Shown here one piece after another: positions 8,939 through 17,465 of a DNA stretch of 64,000 bases. Position 1 is the stretch's first letter. Every line of letters begins with the position of its first letter. The position numbers were made by a program, and so were the translations under genes. Under the pieces are notes generated by a model, which was not told the DNA's origin, ran no database searches, and was given only the letters and a program-made list of their open reading frames with translations. Source of the stretch: Massilia sp. WG5 (GTDB lineage: Bacteria; Pseudomonadota; Gammaproteobacteria; Burkholderiales; Burkholderiaceae_D); NCBI RefSeq assembly GCF_001412595.2, contig NZ_CP012640.2, positions 4,340,001 through 4,404,000 on the forward strand, written 5' to 3'.

Positions 8939-9679
8939 CTAGCGCCTGGGCGTCCTGCCACCGCGCCGCCGGGCCAGGCCAGCCAGCAGCGCCAGCCCGG
9001 CCACGCACATCGATGCCGCCGACGGCTCCGGGACCGGCGATGTGAAGGCGCTCGATGCACGTCCATATACTGTGATGAACATGGCGCCGCTGGCGCTCTG
9101 CGCGCCGCTCTCGCCGCTGACCGAGACAAGCCCGCTGGCCGGGCGGTCGCCGGCTTCGAGCGCGCCGCCCGTAAAACTGATGGGAACTTCGCCTGGTACC
9201 GGGTCGATCATACCCGCCAGGCCCGCCCAGCCGGCGCCGAATCCGCCCGGCTCGACCGATTTCGCGATGGTCGCGTCGGCAGAAAAGATGACGCGGGTAT
9301 TCGGCGAAAGCGTATAGAAGCCGAGGTTCTCCATGTATGCCTCTCCCGATCCCGCCACGATGCGCATGTCGAGGGTCACCGCATCCAGCGTGACCTGGCC
9401 GCTGAGCGTACTGCCGCCCATGGTCAGGTTGACGGGTTGGGCGTCCCGGTTGTCGTTTGCCGCGTACAGGCGGGTCCAGTCGGGCTGCGTGTACAGTGCG
9501 CCCTTCGGCGATAGACCCCAGTTGAACTGGATCGACGGGCTTACGCCGTCGTTGGGCGTAAGGTCGATCAGCTGATACCGGAAGTTGGTGACCGAACCGG
9601 ACACCGTGACCGTGGCGGCAAAGGCGGTGCCGCTCCCGATGGCAAGCAGGGCGGCGACGAGGGATGGGACGATGCGCAT
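8939..9679 (-). CDS. PEP-CTERM sorting-domain protein, copy 1
   Basis: A 246-residue secreted protein. It has a signal peptide (MRIVPSLVAALLAIGSGTAFA), a beta-rich body, and a C-terminal PEP-CTERM sorting signal: VPEP, a hydrophobic span, then RRRGG. Such proteins are cut by an exosortase and are usually linked to exopolysaccharide or biofilm matrix; no exosortase is in the window. The start at 9679 has GGAGGAAGT upstream. The YQLIDLTPNDG and FYTLSPNTRVIF segments recur in the second PEP-CTERM protein at 10098-10850, so the two are paralogues. The body has no recognised catalytic motif. Confidence 0.85.
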   Translation of the reverse strand: MRIVPSLVAALLAIGSGTAFAATVTVSGSVTNFRYQLIDLTPNDGVSPSIQFNWGLSPKGALYTQPDWTRLYAANDNRDAQPVNLTMGGSTLSGQVTLDAVTLDMRIVAGSGEAYMENLGFYTLSPNTRVIFSADATIAKSVEPGGFGAGWAGLAGMIDPVPGEVPISFTGGALEAGDRPASGLVSVSGESGAQSASGAMFITVYGRASSAFTSPVPEPSAASMCVAGLALLAGLARRRGGRTPRR

Positions 9680-9862
9680 GACTTCCTCCGCTGGTAGAAA
9701 CTGCATCCTTCAGCAATCATCCTGCGCCGGAATCCGGTCCCAGCCAAGCCTGGCACGCCATTACCTGCCGCCAGTCGCTCCCTTACAACGTTCAATAAGC
9801 ATCAGTAATGTTGCATCCTGTCTTATGCCGGAAGTCATGGACACGCTGCGTCAACATAATGA

Positions 9863-10114
9863 TTGCCTTACGGAATGTATGTTGAATGCACCATACCCGA
9901 CCGGCACCGTCGGGTACGCAGGCGCCGAGATCGCGAGGGCGCCTGTACGATCGCCGGCCTGCCGCGGGTGTTCGCTTCCGGCACCACCGTGCAGCCGGAC
10001 GTGGGCAAGTACCGTGTCGAGGCTTCCGGCACCGGCTACACGGCCAAGCCGATCGACGCGGTCGACATCTCGGCCGCCAACGCGACCAAGGTCGACTTCA
10101 CGCTGGCGCCCTGA
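9863..10114 (+). pseudogene. 3' remnant of a carboxypeptidase-regulatory-like domain gene
   Basis: The last 55-60 codons of this frame (from about 9945) read like the end of a CarboxypepD_reg-like or DUF4382-type beta domain (YRVEASGTGYTAKPIDAVDISA and VDFTLAP). The first 25 codons are Arg-rich and carry no signal peptide or domain start. There is no upstream promoter or ribosome site. The 3' end overlaps the convergent PEP-CTERM gene by 17 bases. I read this as the truncated tail of a lost secreted protein; a short functional gene is unlikely but not excluded. Confidence 0.45.
9894..9916. repeat. 8-bp perfect inverted repeat
   Basis: TACCCGAC (9894-9901) and GTCGGGTA (9909-9916) form a perfect hairpin with a seven-base loop inside the 5' part of the remnant. 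It could be a leftover terminator. No T-run follows on either strand. Confidence 0.4.
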
Positions 10115-10850
10115 ATCCGGGCCTGAGGCGGGGCAGCAGGAGCAGCAGTCCTGCGAGCAGCATGGCGGCGTGCGCCGGTTCCGGGACCGGCGTCGTCGGC
10201 GGTGCGAGACTGCTGGCCCCGGCCCGGGCGACGACCGTCATATAGCCGCTGACCGGATCCGCACCGCTGGTGACGTCGACTTCGACCCAACGCTCCCGCG
10301 ATCCCGGCTGGTTCGTGAACAGCATGTCATAGATGTCGGTTTCCGGGGTCGCCGAGCCGGCGAAGCGCTTGCCGGAGAGGCCGGCGTCGGCGTAGGCCTG
10401 CTCGCCGGCACCCACGGCGGTGCTGCCTGTGGCGTAGGCCAGGAACTCCAGCCGGGTATTCGGCGACAGGTCGAAATAGGCGAAGCTGGACGCTTCGGCG
10501 CGTCCCGAGCGGTCGCCGATCCCGACCGCGGCATGCCCGTTCTGCAGCGTCATGCCGGCGCTGGCCACATCGTCTCCGAATTGCACACTGACGTCCCCGT
10601 CGTCATGACGGAAATGCTGGACGAGCTGGTTCCTGTAGGCGGTATCGCTGAAGATGATCGCAAAAGGGTCGCTCGACCAGGTACCCAGCCTGAGCGAAGG
10701 CGTCTGGCCGTCGTTCGGCGTCAGGTCGATCAATCGGTAGCTGAAGTTGCCGATCGTCGCGGAAGCGGTCGCGGGGCCGGTCGCCGCGGTCGCGGGCAGG
10801 GCGGTGGCAAGGAAGAGGGCGGCCAGGCCGCCGACTGTGCGTGGGTTCAT
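10098..10850 (-). CDS. PEP-CTERM sorting-domain protein, copy 2
   Basis: 250 residues with a signal peptide (MNPRTVGGLAALFLATALPATA) and a C-terminal VPEP motif, hydrophobic span and Arg-containing end (PRLRPGFR). It shares with the copy at 8939-9679 the YRLIDLTPNDG block after the signal peptide and the YFDLSPNTRLEFLAYAT block, which shows a common family. The ATG at 10850 has GGGGAG seven bases upstream; the longer in-frame reading to 10973 is Arg-rich and has no signal peptide. Export and exosortase processing are expected from the motif. The body's function is unknown. Confidence 0.83.
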   Translation of the reverse strand: MNPRTVGGLAALFLATALPATAATGPATASATIGNFSYRLIDLTPNDGQTPSLRLGTWSSDPFAIIFSDTAYRNQLVQHFRHDDGDVSVQFGDDVASAGMTLQNGHAAVGIGDRSGRAEASSFAYFDLSPNTRLEFLAYATGSTAVGAGEQAYADAGLSGKRFAGSATPETDIYDMLFTNQPGSRERWVEVDVTSGADPVSGYMTVVARAGASSLAPPTTPVPEPAHAAMLLAGLLLLLPRLRPGFRAPA

Positions 10851-11017
10851 CTTGTTCTCCCCATCAAGCCGCGTCGGCGCAGCGCCATGGCGGCCCCTGC
10901 AGTATCCATCGGCTTGTGACCGGCAGGCGCACGCGTGCGCGGCTGAGTCGCGTCGGCGCAACCAGGCGCCCACTGCTAAGATAGCGGTCCTTTGTTACCC
11001 CGACCGGAGGATTGCAC

Positions 11018-11836
11018 ATGAACGACACCGTACGAGACCAGGACCGCGCCGGCTTCGCCGCCGCCACGCTGCCGGTCGCGGCCCGGTCCGTGATCACGAC
11101 CGATACCGCGGGCCTGGATGCGGGCACCGTCAGCCTGACCGTGAACGGCCAGGCCTTCCCCGTCTATCATGCCCGGCCCGAGGGCAAGTCGACGCTGCCG
11201 GTGATCCTGGTGATCTCCGAGATCTTCGGCGTGCACGAGCACATCGCCGACGTCGCGCGCCGCTTCGCGAAGCAGGGCTACCTGGCGCTGGCGCCGGACC
11301 TGTTCGTGCGCCAGGGCGATCCGTCGACGATCGCCGACATCCCCACGCTGCTGAAGGACATCATCTCGAAGACCCCGGACGCCCAGGTAATGGCCGACCT
11401 CGACGCCTGCGTGGCCTGGGCCGCGGAGAACGGCGGCGATACCGGCCGGCTGGGCGTCACCGGCTTCTGCTGGGGCGGACGGGCCACCTGGATGTACGCG
11501 GCCCACAACCCGGAGGTCAAGGCCGGCGTGGCCTGGTACGGCCGCCTGGCGGGCGAGGCGACCGCGAATACGCCGAAGCACCCGGTCGATATCGCCGCCG
11601 GCCTGACGGTGCCGGTGCTCGGCCTGTACGGCGGCAAGGACACCGGCATTCCGCTCGACACCGTCGAGAAGATGGAGGCCGCGCTCGCGCAGGGCGCGAG
11701 CGGCTCGCAATTCGTGGTCTATCCGGACGCCGGCCATGCCTTCCATGCCGACTACCGTCCGAGCTACGACGAGAAGGATGCGAAGGATGGATGGACGCGC
11801 GCGCTGGCCTGGTTCCGGCAGCACGGCGTGGCCTGA
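11018..11836 (+). CDS. Dienelactone hydrolase family protein
   Basis: This alpha/beta hydrolase of 272 residues has the Cys-nucleophile elbow GFCWGG (Cys near 151), the Asp in GLYGGKDTGIP and the His in DAGHAFHADY. These complete the Cys-Asp-His triad of dienelactone hydrolases. The N-terminal portion IFGVHEHIADVARRFAKQGY is typical of the family. Known members open dienelactones from chlorocatechol, but many genomic copies act on unknown esters and no aromatic pathway lies nearby. GGAGG at 11006-11010 fixes the ATG at 11018 rather than an in-frame TTG at 11012. Confidence 0.9.
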   Translation: MNDTVRDQDRAGFAAATLPVAARSVITTDTAGLDAGTVSLTVNGQAFPVYHARPEGKSTLPVILVISEIFGVHEHIADVARRFAKQGYLALAPDLFVRQGDPSTIADIPTLLKDIISKTPDAQVMADLDACVAWAAENGGDTGRLGVTGFCWGGRATWMYAAHNPEVKAGVAWYGRLAGEATANTPKHPVDIAAGLTVPVLGLYGGKDTGIPLDTVEKMEAALAQGASGSQFVVYPDAGHAFHADYRPSYDEKDAKDGWTRALAWFRQHGVA

Positions 11837-11870
11837 TCGCGCACGCCCCACGTAGGCAAGCCGGGCGCGG

Positions 11871-11876
11871 TACAAT
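11871..11876 (+). promoter_or_regulatory. Possible -10 box (TACAAT) for the ZIP transporter gene
   Basis: TACAAT lies about 50 bases before the ZIP reading frame; transcription would start near 11883. No clear -35 is visible. Confidence 0.35.
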
Positions 11877-11924
11877 GCCCGGCTTGCGCGCCATCCGCGC
11901 GAACCAAGAATAACAAGAGGCTTC

Positions 11925-12701
11925 ACGATCGATCCCGTTCTCATTTCCATCCTGCTGGCGACTGGACTGGCAGGCGTCGTCAGCATCACGGCTGCTGCGG
12001 TGTTTTCGTTTACCGTGCTCTCGAAAGTCGTCGAGCGCATGGTCAGCCTGTCGGTCGGCATCATGCTCGCGACCTCGCTGCTGCATGCGCTGCCGGAAGC
12101 CTTCGAATCGCATGTCGACCCGCGCGCCCTGTTCGGGACCCTGCTGGGCGGGCTGCTGGCCTTCTTCCTGCTGGAGAAGGTAGCGCTGCTGCGCCATTCG
12201 CACCACCACGAGGGCGACGGCCACCATCACCATCACGGGCATGACGCGCACCAGGCGGGCAAGGCTGGATGGATGATCCTGATCGGCGACGGCATGCACA
12301 ACTTCACCGACGGGATCCTGATCGCGGCGGCCTTCCTCGCCAACCCGCAGTTGGGTATCGTGACCGGCGTCGCCATCATCGCCCACGAGATCCCGCAGGA
12401 GATCGGGGACTTCATCGTGCTGCTGAACGCGGGTTTTTCGCGTACCCGCGCCTATGTCTTCAACCTCTTGTGCAGCCTGCTCGCCGTGGTCGGCGGCCTG
12501 CTCGGCTACTACACCCTGGACCGGGCCAGCGGCCTGATTCCCTACGTGCTGGTATTCGCTTCCTCCGGCTTCATCTACATCGCCGTGAGCGACCTGATGC
12601 CGCAGATGCAGCGCCGCGCCACCGTGCGCGAGTCGATTCCCCAGGTGCTGTTGATCGGTCTCGGCGTGGTGATCGTGCTGTTCCTGACGCACGGGCATTG
12701 A
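11925..12701 (+). CDS. ZIP-family divalent metal transporter (non-standard start)
   Basis: This ZIP transporter would import Zn2+ or related metals across the inner membrane. It has a His-rich cytoplasmic loop (HSHHHEGDGHHHHHGHDAH), the metal-site helix GDGMHNFTDG, and HEIPQEIGDF in the next helix. The open frame encodes TM1 (VLISILLATGLAGVVSI) upstream of the first conventional start, a GTG at 12000, which would delete that helix. No ATG, GTG or TTG exists in frame before TM1. Candidates are ACG at 11925 or ATC at 11928, behind AAGAGG at 11915-11920 (4 or 7 bases away). A T-to-C change of ATG to ACG would explain it. From 11925 the protein is 258 residues. Confidence 0.8.
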   Translation, partial: TIDPVLISILLATGLAGVVSITAAAVFSFTVLSKVVERMVSLSVGIMLATSLLHALPEAFESHVDPRALFGTLLGGLLAFFLLEKVALLRHSHHHEGDGHHHHHGHDAHQAGKAGWMILIGDGMHNFTDGILIAAAFLANPQLGIVTGVAIIAHEIPQEIGDFIVLLNAGFSRTRAYVFNLLCSLLAVVGGLLGYYTLDRASGLIPYVLVFASSGFIYIAVSDLMPQMQRRATVRESIPQVLLIGLGVVIVLFLTHGH

Positions 12702-12751
12702 CGAAACTTGCGCTTGCAGCCTATGCTGGGCCATCCCTACATGGAGGAAGC

Positions 12752-12895
12752 ATGGCAAGGCTGGTCAATCAATTGGTTGTGGCGCTGCGCGAAAAGCCGA
12801 TCCGGTTCGGCTATGTACTCTGCGTGCTGGTGCTGTCGGTCGTCGTATTTACGCTGGCGGACTTCCTGCCGGCGCCCTACGATTTCAGTCACTGA
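12752..12895 (+). CDS. Small single-span membrane protein
   Basis: A 47-residue frame with an ideal GGAGGA ribosome site at 12743-12748. It begins MARLVNQLVVALREKPIRFG, has one membrane span (YVLCVLVLSVVVFTLADFL), and ends PAPYDFSH. I do not recognise the family. The start signals and the single hydrophobic span after a basic segment support it as real. It lies 50 bases after the ZIP gene on the same strand and may be co-transcribed. Just after its stop, the sequence TCACTGAG/TC is repeated nearly three times up to the convergent sseA stop. Confidence 0.6.
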   Translation: MARLVNQLVVALREKPIRFGYVLCVLVLSVVVFTLADFLPAPYDFSH

Positions 12896-12908
12896 GTCTC
12901 ACTGAGTC

Positions 12909-13766
12909 TCACTGGGCACCCGTCGCCACCGGCCGCGCCGCGTCGGCGCTCCATTCGCTCCACGAACCCGGATACAGGGCCGCGCCCGGCATGCCGGCCA
13001 CTTCCAGCGCCAGCAGGTTGTGGCAGGCCGTGACGCCGGAGCCGCACTGCATGATGGCGTTTTGCGGGTCGCCCACCGCCGCCCCCAGCTCGGCCTTCAG
13101 CTGATCCGGCGCCTTGAAGCGGCCGTCGGGCTGCAGGTTGTCCTTGAAGAAGCGGTTCTTCGCGCCAGGGATGTGGCCGCCGACCGGGTCGATGGTCTCG
13201 TTCTCGCCGCGGAAGCGGTCCGGCGCGCGCGCGTCGACCACCGTGCGGCCGCCATGTTCCACGTTGTGCAGGACCGTATTGACGTCCACGGACGTCACCA
13301 GCGGCGCGCGTGCGGCGATCGTGCCGCGCGCGCGCGGGGCAGGCGCGTCGATCGATACCGGCAGCCCGGCCGACTGCCAGGCCGGCAGGCCGCCGTCCAG
13401 CACCGCCACCGCTTCGTGTCCGACCCAGCGCAGCATCCACCACAGGCGGGCCGCGAACATGCCGCCGTGCGCGTCGTAGGCCACGACCTGCGTGGCATCG
13501 TTCACGCCCCAGGCACGCAGCAGCTCGACGAAGGCGTCCTTCTCCGGCAGCGGATGGCGGCCGCGGAAGGCGCCGCCGGCGTCGCGCTTGGTGCCGGAGA
13601 GCTCGTGCTCGATGTCGGCGAAGACCGCGTTCGGCAGGTGGCCGCCCGCATAGGCGTCGCGCCCGGCAGCCAGGTTCACCAGGTCGTGGCGGCAGTCGAC
13701 GATCAGCCAGTCGGCGTCGTCGGTATGGGCGGCCAGGGCGGCGGGGTCGATCAGGGTCGTGTACAC
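12909..13766 (-). CDS. sseA: Thiosulfate/3-mercaptopyruvate sulfurtransferase
   Basis: A 285-residue protein made of two rhodanese domains: a structural one (about 1-130, with DCRHDL in place of an active loop) and a catalytic one (about 155-280). The catalytic Cys241 is in CGSGVTAC, the CGSGVT loop being typical of mercaptopyruvate sulfurtransferases such as E. coli SseA. It moves sulfane sulfur from 3-mercaptopyruvate to thiophilic acceptors in the cytoplasm. The downstream end faces the small membrane protein gene. It starts 10 bases after the end of the DMT transporter gene and may be the last gene of that transcript. Confidence 0.9.
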   Translation of the reverse strand: MYTTLIDPAALAAHTDDADWLIVDCRHDLVNLAAGRDAYAGGHLPNAVFADIEHELSGTKRDAGGAFRGRHPLPEKDAFVELLRAWGVNDATQVVAYDAHGGMFAARLWWMLRWVGHEAVAVLDGGLPAWQSAGLPVSIDAPAPRARGTIAARAPLVTSVDVNTVLHNVEHGGRTVVDARAPDRFRGENETIDPVGGHIPGAKNRFFKDNLQPDGRFKAPDQLKAELGAAVGDPQNAIMQCGSGVTACHNLLALEVAGMPGAALYPGSWSEWSADAARPVATGAQ

Positions 13767-13776
13767 AGGCTTCTCC

Positions 13777-14694
13777 TTACAGTTCGCTGGCGATGGGATC
13801 GGTTTCCTCGACGACGGCGCCGCGCGCCGTGCGCTTGGTATTGTAGAACGTCGCGGCGATGCCGGAGGCCAGGATCACGCCCATCCCCAGCCACACGTGC
13901 CAGTCGAACACGTCGCCCCACAGCAGCATCCCCCACAGGCTGGAGAAGATGATGCCGGTGTACTGCAGGTTGGCCACCACCAGCACCTTGCCGAGGCGGT
14001 AGGCGCGCGTCATCGCCATCTGGGCGAGCAGGGCGGGAACGCCGATCGCCAGCAGCAGCAGGCCGCTGTGCCAGGTGTGCGCGTGGAAGGGCGTGGCGGG
14101 GCCGTTCTCGAACAGGGTGCCGATGAAGCCGGCGATGGTCGTGGTCAGCGAAAAGAAGAACACCACGCGGTATTCGGGTTCGCCCATCTGGCCCAGGTGT
14201 CGCACCTGCATATAGGCCATCGCGGAGATGACCGAGGACAGCAGGCCGATCGCGCCGCCCATCCACTGGTTCATCTCGACCGCCGGGCGCAGCACCAGGG
14301 TCACGCCGACGAAGCTCATGCCGATCGCCATCACCAGCGGCCATTCGGTCGAGCCCTTCGCATGCCACCAGCCAAGGAAGAACATGTAGGTGGCGATCCA
14401 GATCGGCGCCATGTAGTTGAGGGTGACGGCGGTGGCGAGCGGCAGCTTGCCGATCGCGTAGAACCACATCCACAGCGACGTCACGCCGACCAGGCTGCGG
14501 ATCAGGTGCTCCTTCGGGAACCTGGTCCTGAAGCTGCCGCCCTGCAGCTGCACCGTCAGGAACAGGATCACGGTGCCGACCAGGCCCCGGTACATCACGA
14601 TTTCGGAGGTCGAATAAAACGACGACGCCAGCTTCACGCCCGCGCCCATGGCGGCGAACGCGAAGCTGGCGAACAGCATCCACAAAGCTGGCAT
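13777..14694 (-). CDS. DMT-family (EamA) transporter
   Basis: 305 residues with about ten hydrophobic helices in two EamA repeats, the drug/metabolite exporter architecture (LWMLFASFAFAAMGAGVKL opens the first). The ATG at 14694 shares a base with the TAA of the upstream Rieske gene (TAATG), a classic coupling arrangement; an in-frame codon at 14724 lies inside the Rieske gene. Coupling to an oxygenase suggests export of its product or a related metabolite. That link is inference; the family's substrates are diverse. Confidence 0.88.
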   Translation of the reverse strand: MPALWMLFASFAFAAMGAGVKLASSFYSTSEIVMYRGLVGTVILFLTVQLQGGSFRTRFPKEHLIRSLVGVTSLWMWFYAIGKLPLATAVTLNYMAPIWIATYMFFLGWWHAKGSTEWPLVMAIGMSFVGVTLVLRPAVEMNQWMGGAIGLLSSVISAMAYMQVRHLGQMGEPEYRVVFFFSLTTTIAGFIGTLFENGPATPFHAHTWHSGLLLLAIGVPALLAQMAMTRAYRLGKVLVVANLQYTGIIFSSLWGMLLWGDVFDWHVWLGMGVILASGIAATFYNTKRTARGAVVEETDPIASEL

Positions 14695-15797
14695 TAAATA
14701 TTTTCCAACTTGCTGCGATACCACTCATGGAAGTGCTGCATGCCGTCTTCCATCGGTGACTGGTAGGGCCCGACCTCGTTGACGCCACGGTCCAGCAGGA
14801 TCTTGCGGCCGGCGTCCATGCGCAGGGCGATCTCGTCGTCCTCGACGCAGGTTTCCATGTAGGCCGCCCGTTCGGCCTCGACGAACTCGCGTTCGAACAG
14901 CACGAACTCCTCGGGGTAGTAGAACTCGACCACGTTGCGGGTCTTCTGCGGGCCCATCGGCCACAGGGTCGACACCACCAGCACGTTCGGATACCACTCG
15001 ACCATGATGTTCGGATACAGCGTCAGCCAGATCGCGCCATATTTCGGCGCTTGTCCGTTGTTGAACTTCAGGACCTGTTCCTGCCACTTGCGGTAGGCCG
15101 GCGAGCCGGACTTCTGCAGGCCGCGGTGCACGCCGACAGTCTGGACGCTGTAGTCGGTGCCGAATTCCCAGCGCAGGTCATCGCAGCTGACGAAGTTGCC
15201 CAGGCCCGGATGGAAGGGCTCGACGTGGTAGTCCTCCAGGTAGACCTCGATGAAGGTCTTCCAGTTGTAGTCGCACTCGTGGACTTCGACGTGATCGAAC
15301 ATATAGCCCGAGAAGTCGAGGTCTTTCGTCACCGACAGCTTGCCCAGCTTGTCCATCACGTCGTAGCCGTTCTGTTCGAACAGCAGGCCGTTCCAGTTCT
15401 GCAGCGGCGTCTTCGACAGGTTCAGGCAGGGCGTGTCGGCGAAATGCGGCGCGCCGATCAGTTCGCCCTTCAGGTCGTAGGTCCAGCGGTGCAGGGGACA
15501 GACGATATTGCTGGCATTGCCGCGGCCATTGAACATCAGCGCCTGGCGATGACGGCAGACGTTGGACATCAGTTCGATGCCTTGCGCATTACGCACCAGC
15601 ATGCGGCCTTCGTTCTCCGATCGCAGGGTCGCGAAATCGCCCTGCTCGGGAACCATCAATTCATGCCCGACGTAGCGGGGGCCCTTCAGGAACAGGTGCT
15701 GCATTTCGCGCTGCAACAGCGCTTGGTCGAAGTAGACATCTACCGGAAGCTGCGCGCACGAGCGAGCCAGCTTGGCGTGGGTAGCCAGATCGGACAT
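14694..15797 (-). CDS. Rieske non-haem iron oxygenase, alpha subunit type
   Basis: The Rieske [2Fe-2S] ligands are C81, H83, C100 and H103 (CRHRQ and CPLHRW). The mononuclear iron site is in EDYHVEPFHPG, with H191 and H196. At 367 residues it is shorter than typical aromatic dioxygenase alpha subunits (about 450), closer to monooxygenases and demethylases of the choline-monooxygenase-like group. No beta subunit, ferredoxin or reductase gene is adjacent, so electrons must come from elsewhere. The ATG at 15797 follows a G-rich ribosome site. It is cotranscribed with the DMT exporter. The substrate cannot be inferred. Confidence 0.9.
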   Translation of the reverse strand: MSDLATHAKLARSCAQLPVDVYFDQALLQREMQHLFLKGPRYVGHELMVPEQGDFATLRSENEGRMLVRNAQGIELMSNVCRHRQALMFNGRGNASNIVCPLHRWTYDLKGELIGAPHFADTPCLNLSKTPLQNWNGLLFEQNGYDVMDKLGKLSVTKDLDFSGYMFDHVEVHECDYNWKTFIEVYLEDYHVEPFHPGLGNFVSCDDLRWEFGTDYSVQTVGVHRGLQKSGSPAYRKWQEQVLKFNNGQAPKYGAIWLTLYPNIMVEWYPNVLVVSTLWPMGPQKTRNVVEFYYPEEFVLFEREFVEAERAAYMETCVEDDEIALRMDAGRKILLDRGVNEVGPYQSPMEDGMQHFHEWYRSKLENI

Positions 15798-16272
15798 CCC
15801 AACCCCCCTTTACACAAATTTCAGCCAAAGAAGAGAAAGAATCCGAGAACCGATTTTTAAAGAACGGAATACGGTATTTCGGAGACAGAACCGGAGATTA
15901 TAGCCTGTAAAGGCTCATCCGGTCTCGGTCCGGCACGTGGAAGCGGCGAAAAACCTGCTGTGCGTCGCATTTTGGGATGAGGACGCCTGATCCTGCGATG
16001 GACGCCGACCATGCGGAGCCGCTTCCCGGACTTGGCGTCTGCCGCCAAAACTGGCGCATGGGCTGGTGCGGCTTGCCTGACAGGCATCGTTTTCATGAAT
16101 CGGTGGACGCTTTGCGATAAAATGTGTCTTTGCGTGCAAGATGTCGGCGACAAGTCGCGCCGTCATGCCGGGGTAGGATTGTTTACAATAAGCGATTAGA
16201 CTGTCGCGCCGCGTGCAAGTGCCATCGCACATGTCGCCAGGCAAGTCGAGCCCCGAACCGATCAAAGTCATT
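15798..16272. other. 475-bp divergent intergenic region
   Basis: No convincing gene. Contents: a near-palindrome CGGAATACGGTATTTCG (15865-15881) 70 bases upstream of the Rieske gene, possibly an operator; a small AGCCT-GTAA-AGGCT hairpin (15902-15915); a 22-base stretch at 15951-15972 that matches 20 of 22 positions of the loop region between pilT and yggS (47202-47223); and two -10-like hexamers for the plus strand, TAAAAT (16118-16123) and TACAAT (16184-16189). Short open frames here lack start signals and coding character. Confidence 0.5.
15865..15881. promoter_or_regulatory. Near-palindromic candidate operator upstream of the Rieske gene
   Basis: CGGAATAC and GTATTTCG are near-mirror arms around a central G-rich base pair, about 70 bases before the Rieske ATG. 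The form suits a dimeric repressor. No regulator gene is adjacent, so the factor is unknown. Confidence 0.3.
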
Positions 16273-16544
16273 ATGCCAAATAAAACAAGCGCGGAGAGCG
16301 CCGCAGCGCCGGCCGCCACCGCGGCACCTCCGGAGTCGTTCGAGCAGGCGATGGCCGAGCTGGCACAGCTCGTCACGCAGATGGAAGGCGGACAACTGCC
16401 GCTGGAAGCATCGGTGGCCGCCTATGCGCGCGGCTCCGAACTGGTGCGCTATTGCGCGGCCCAGCTCGAAAAAGTCGAATCGCAGGTCAAGGTCCTCGAA
16501 GGCGAGATGCTCAAGCCCTTCAGCACCGACGACGAGGACGCGGA

Positions 16545-16548
<4 letters not shown>
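16273..16548 (+). CDS. xseB: Exodeoxyribonuclease VII small subunit
   Basis: 91 residues. The family signature SFEQAMAELAQLVTQMEGGQLPLEASVAAYARGSELVRYC spans about residues 20-60. XseB pairs with XseA, which is outside the window, to form the single-strand exonuclease VII. The N-terminus has an Ala-rich extension of about 20 residues compared with E. coli XseB (80). The ATG at 16273 is chosen from the family length; further in-frame starts at 16213 and 16231 would lengthen the disordered tail. The stop overlaps the ispA ATG by ATGA, the conserved xseB-ispA-dxs order. Confidence 0.93.

Positions 16549-17465
<917 letters not shown>

Noticed and set aside
5893..9129. A 1078-codon open frame on the minus strand across polA
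   Set aside because: It is antisense to polA, has low-complexity Arg/His/Gln/Val composition, and shows no family match. High GC makes long antisense frames common here.
15915..16376. A minus-strand frame of 153 codons in the region before xseB
   Set aside because: It overlaps xseB in antisense, its Ser/Ala/Cys-rich content is not family-like, and it has no start signal.
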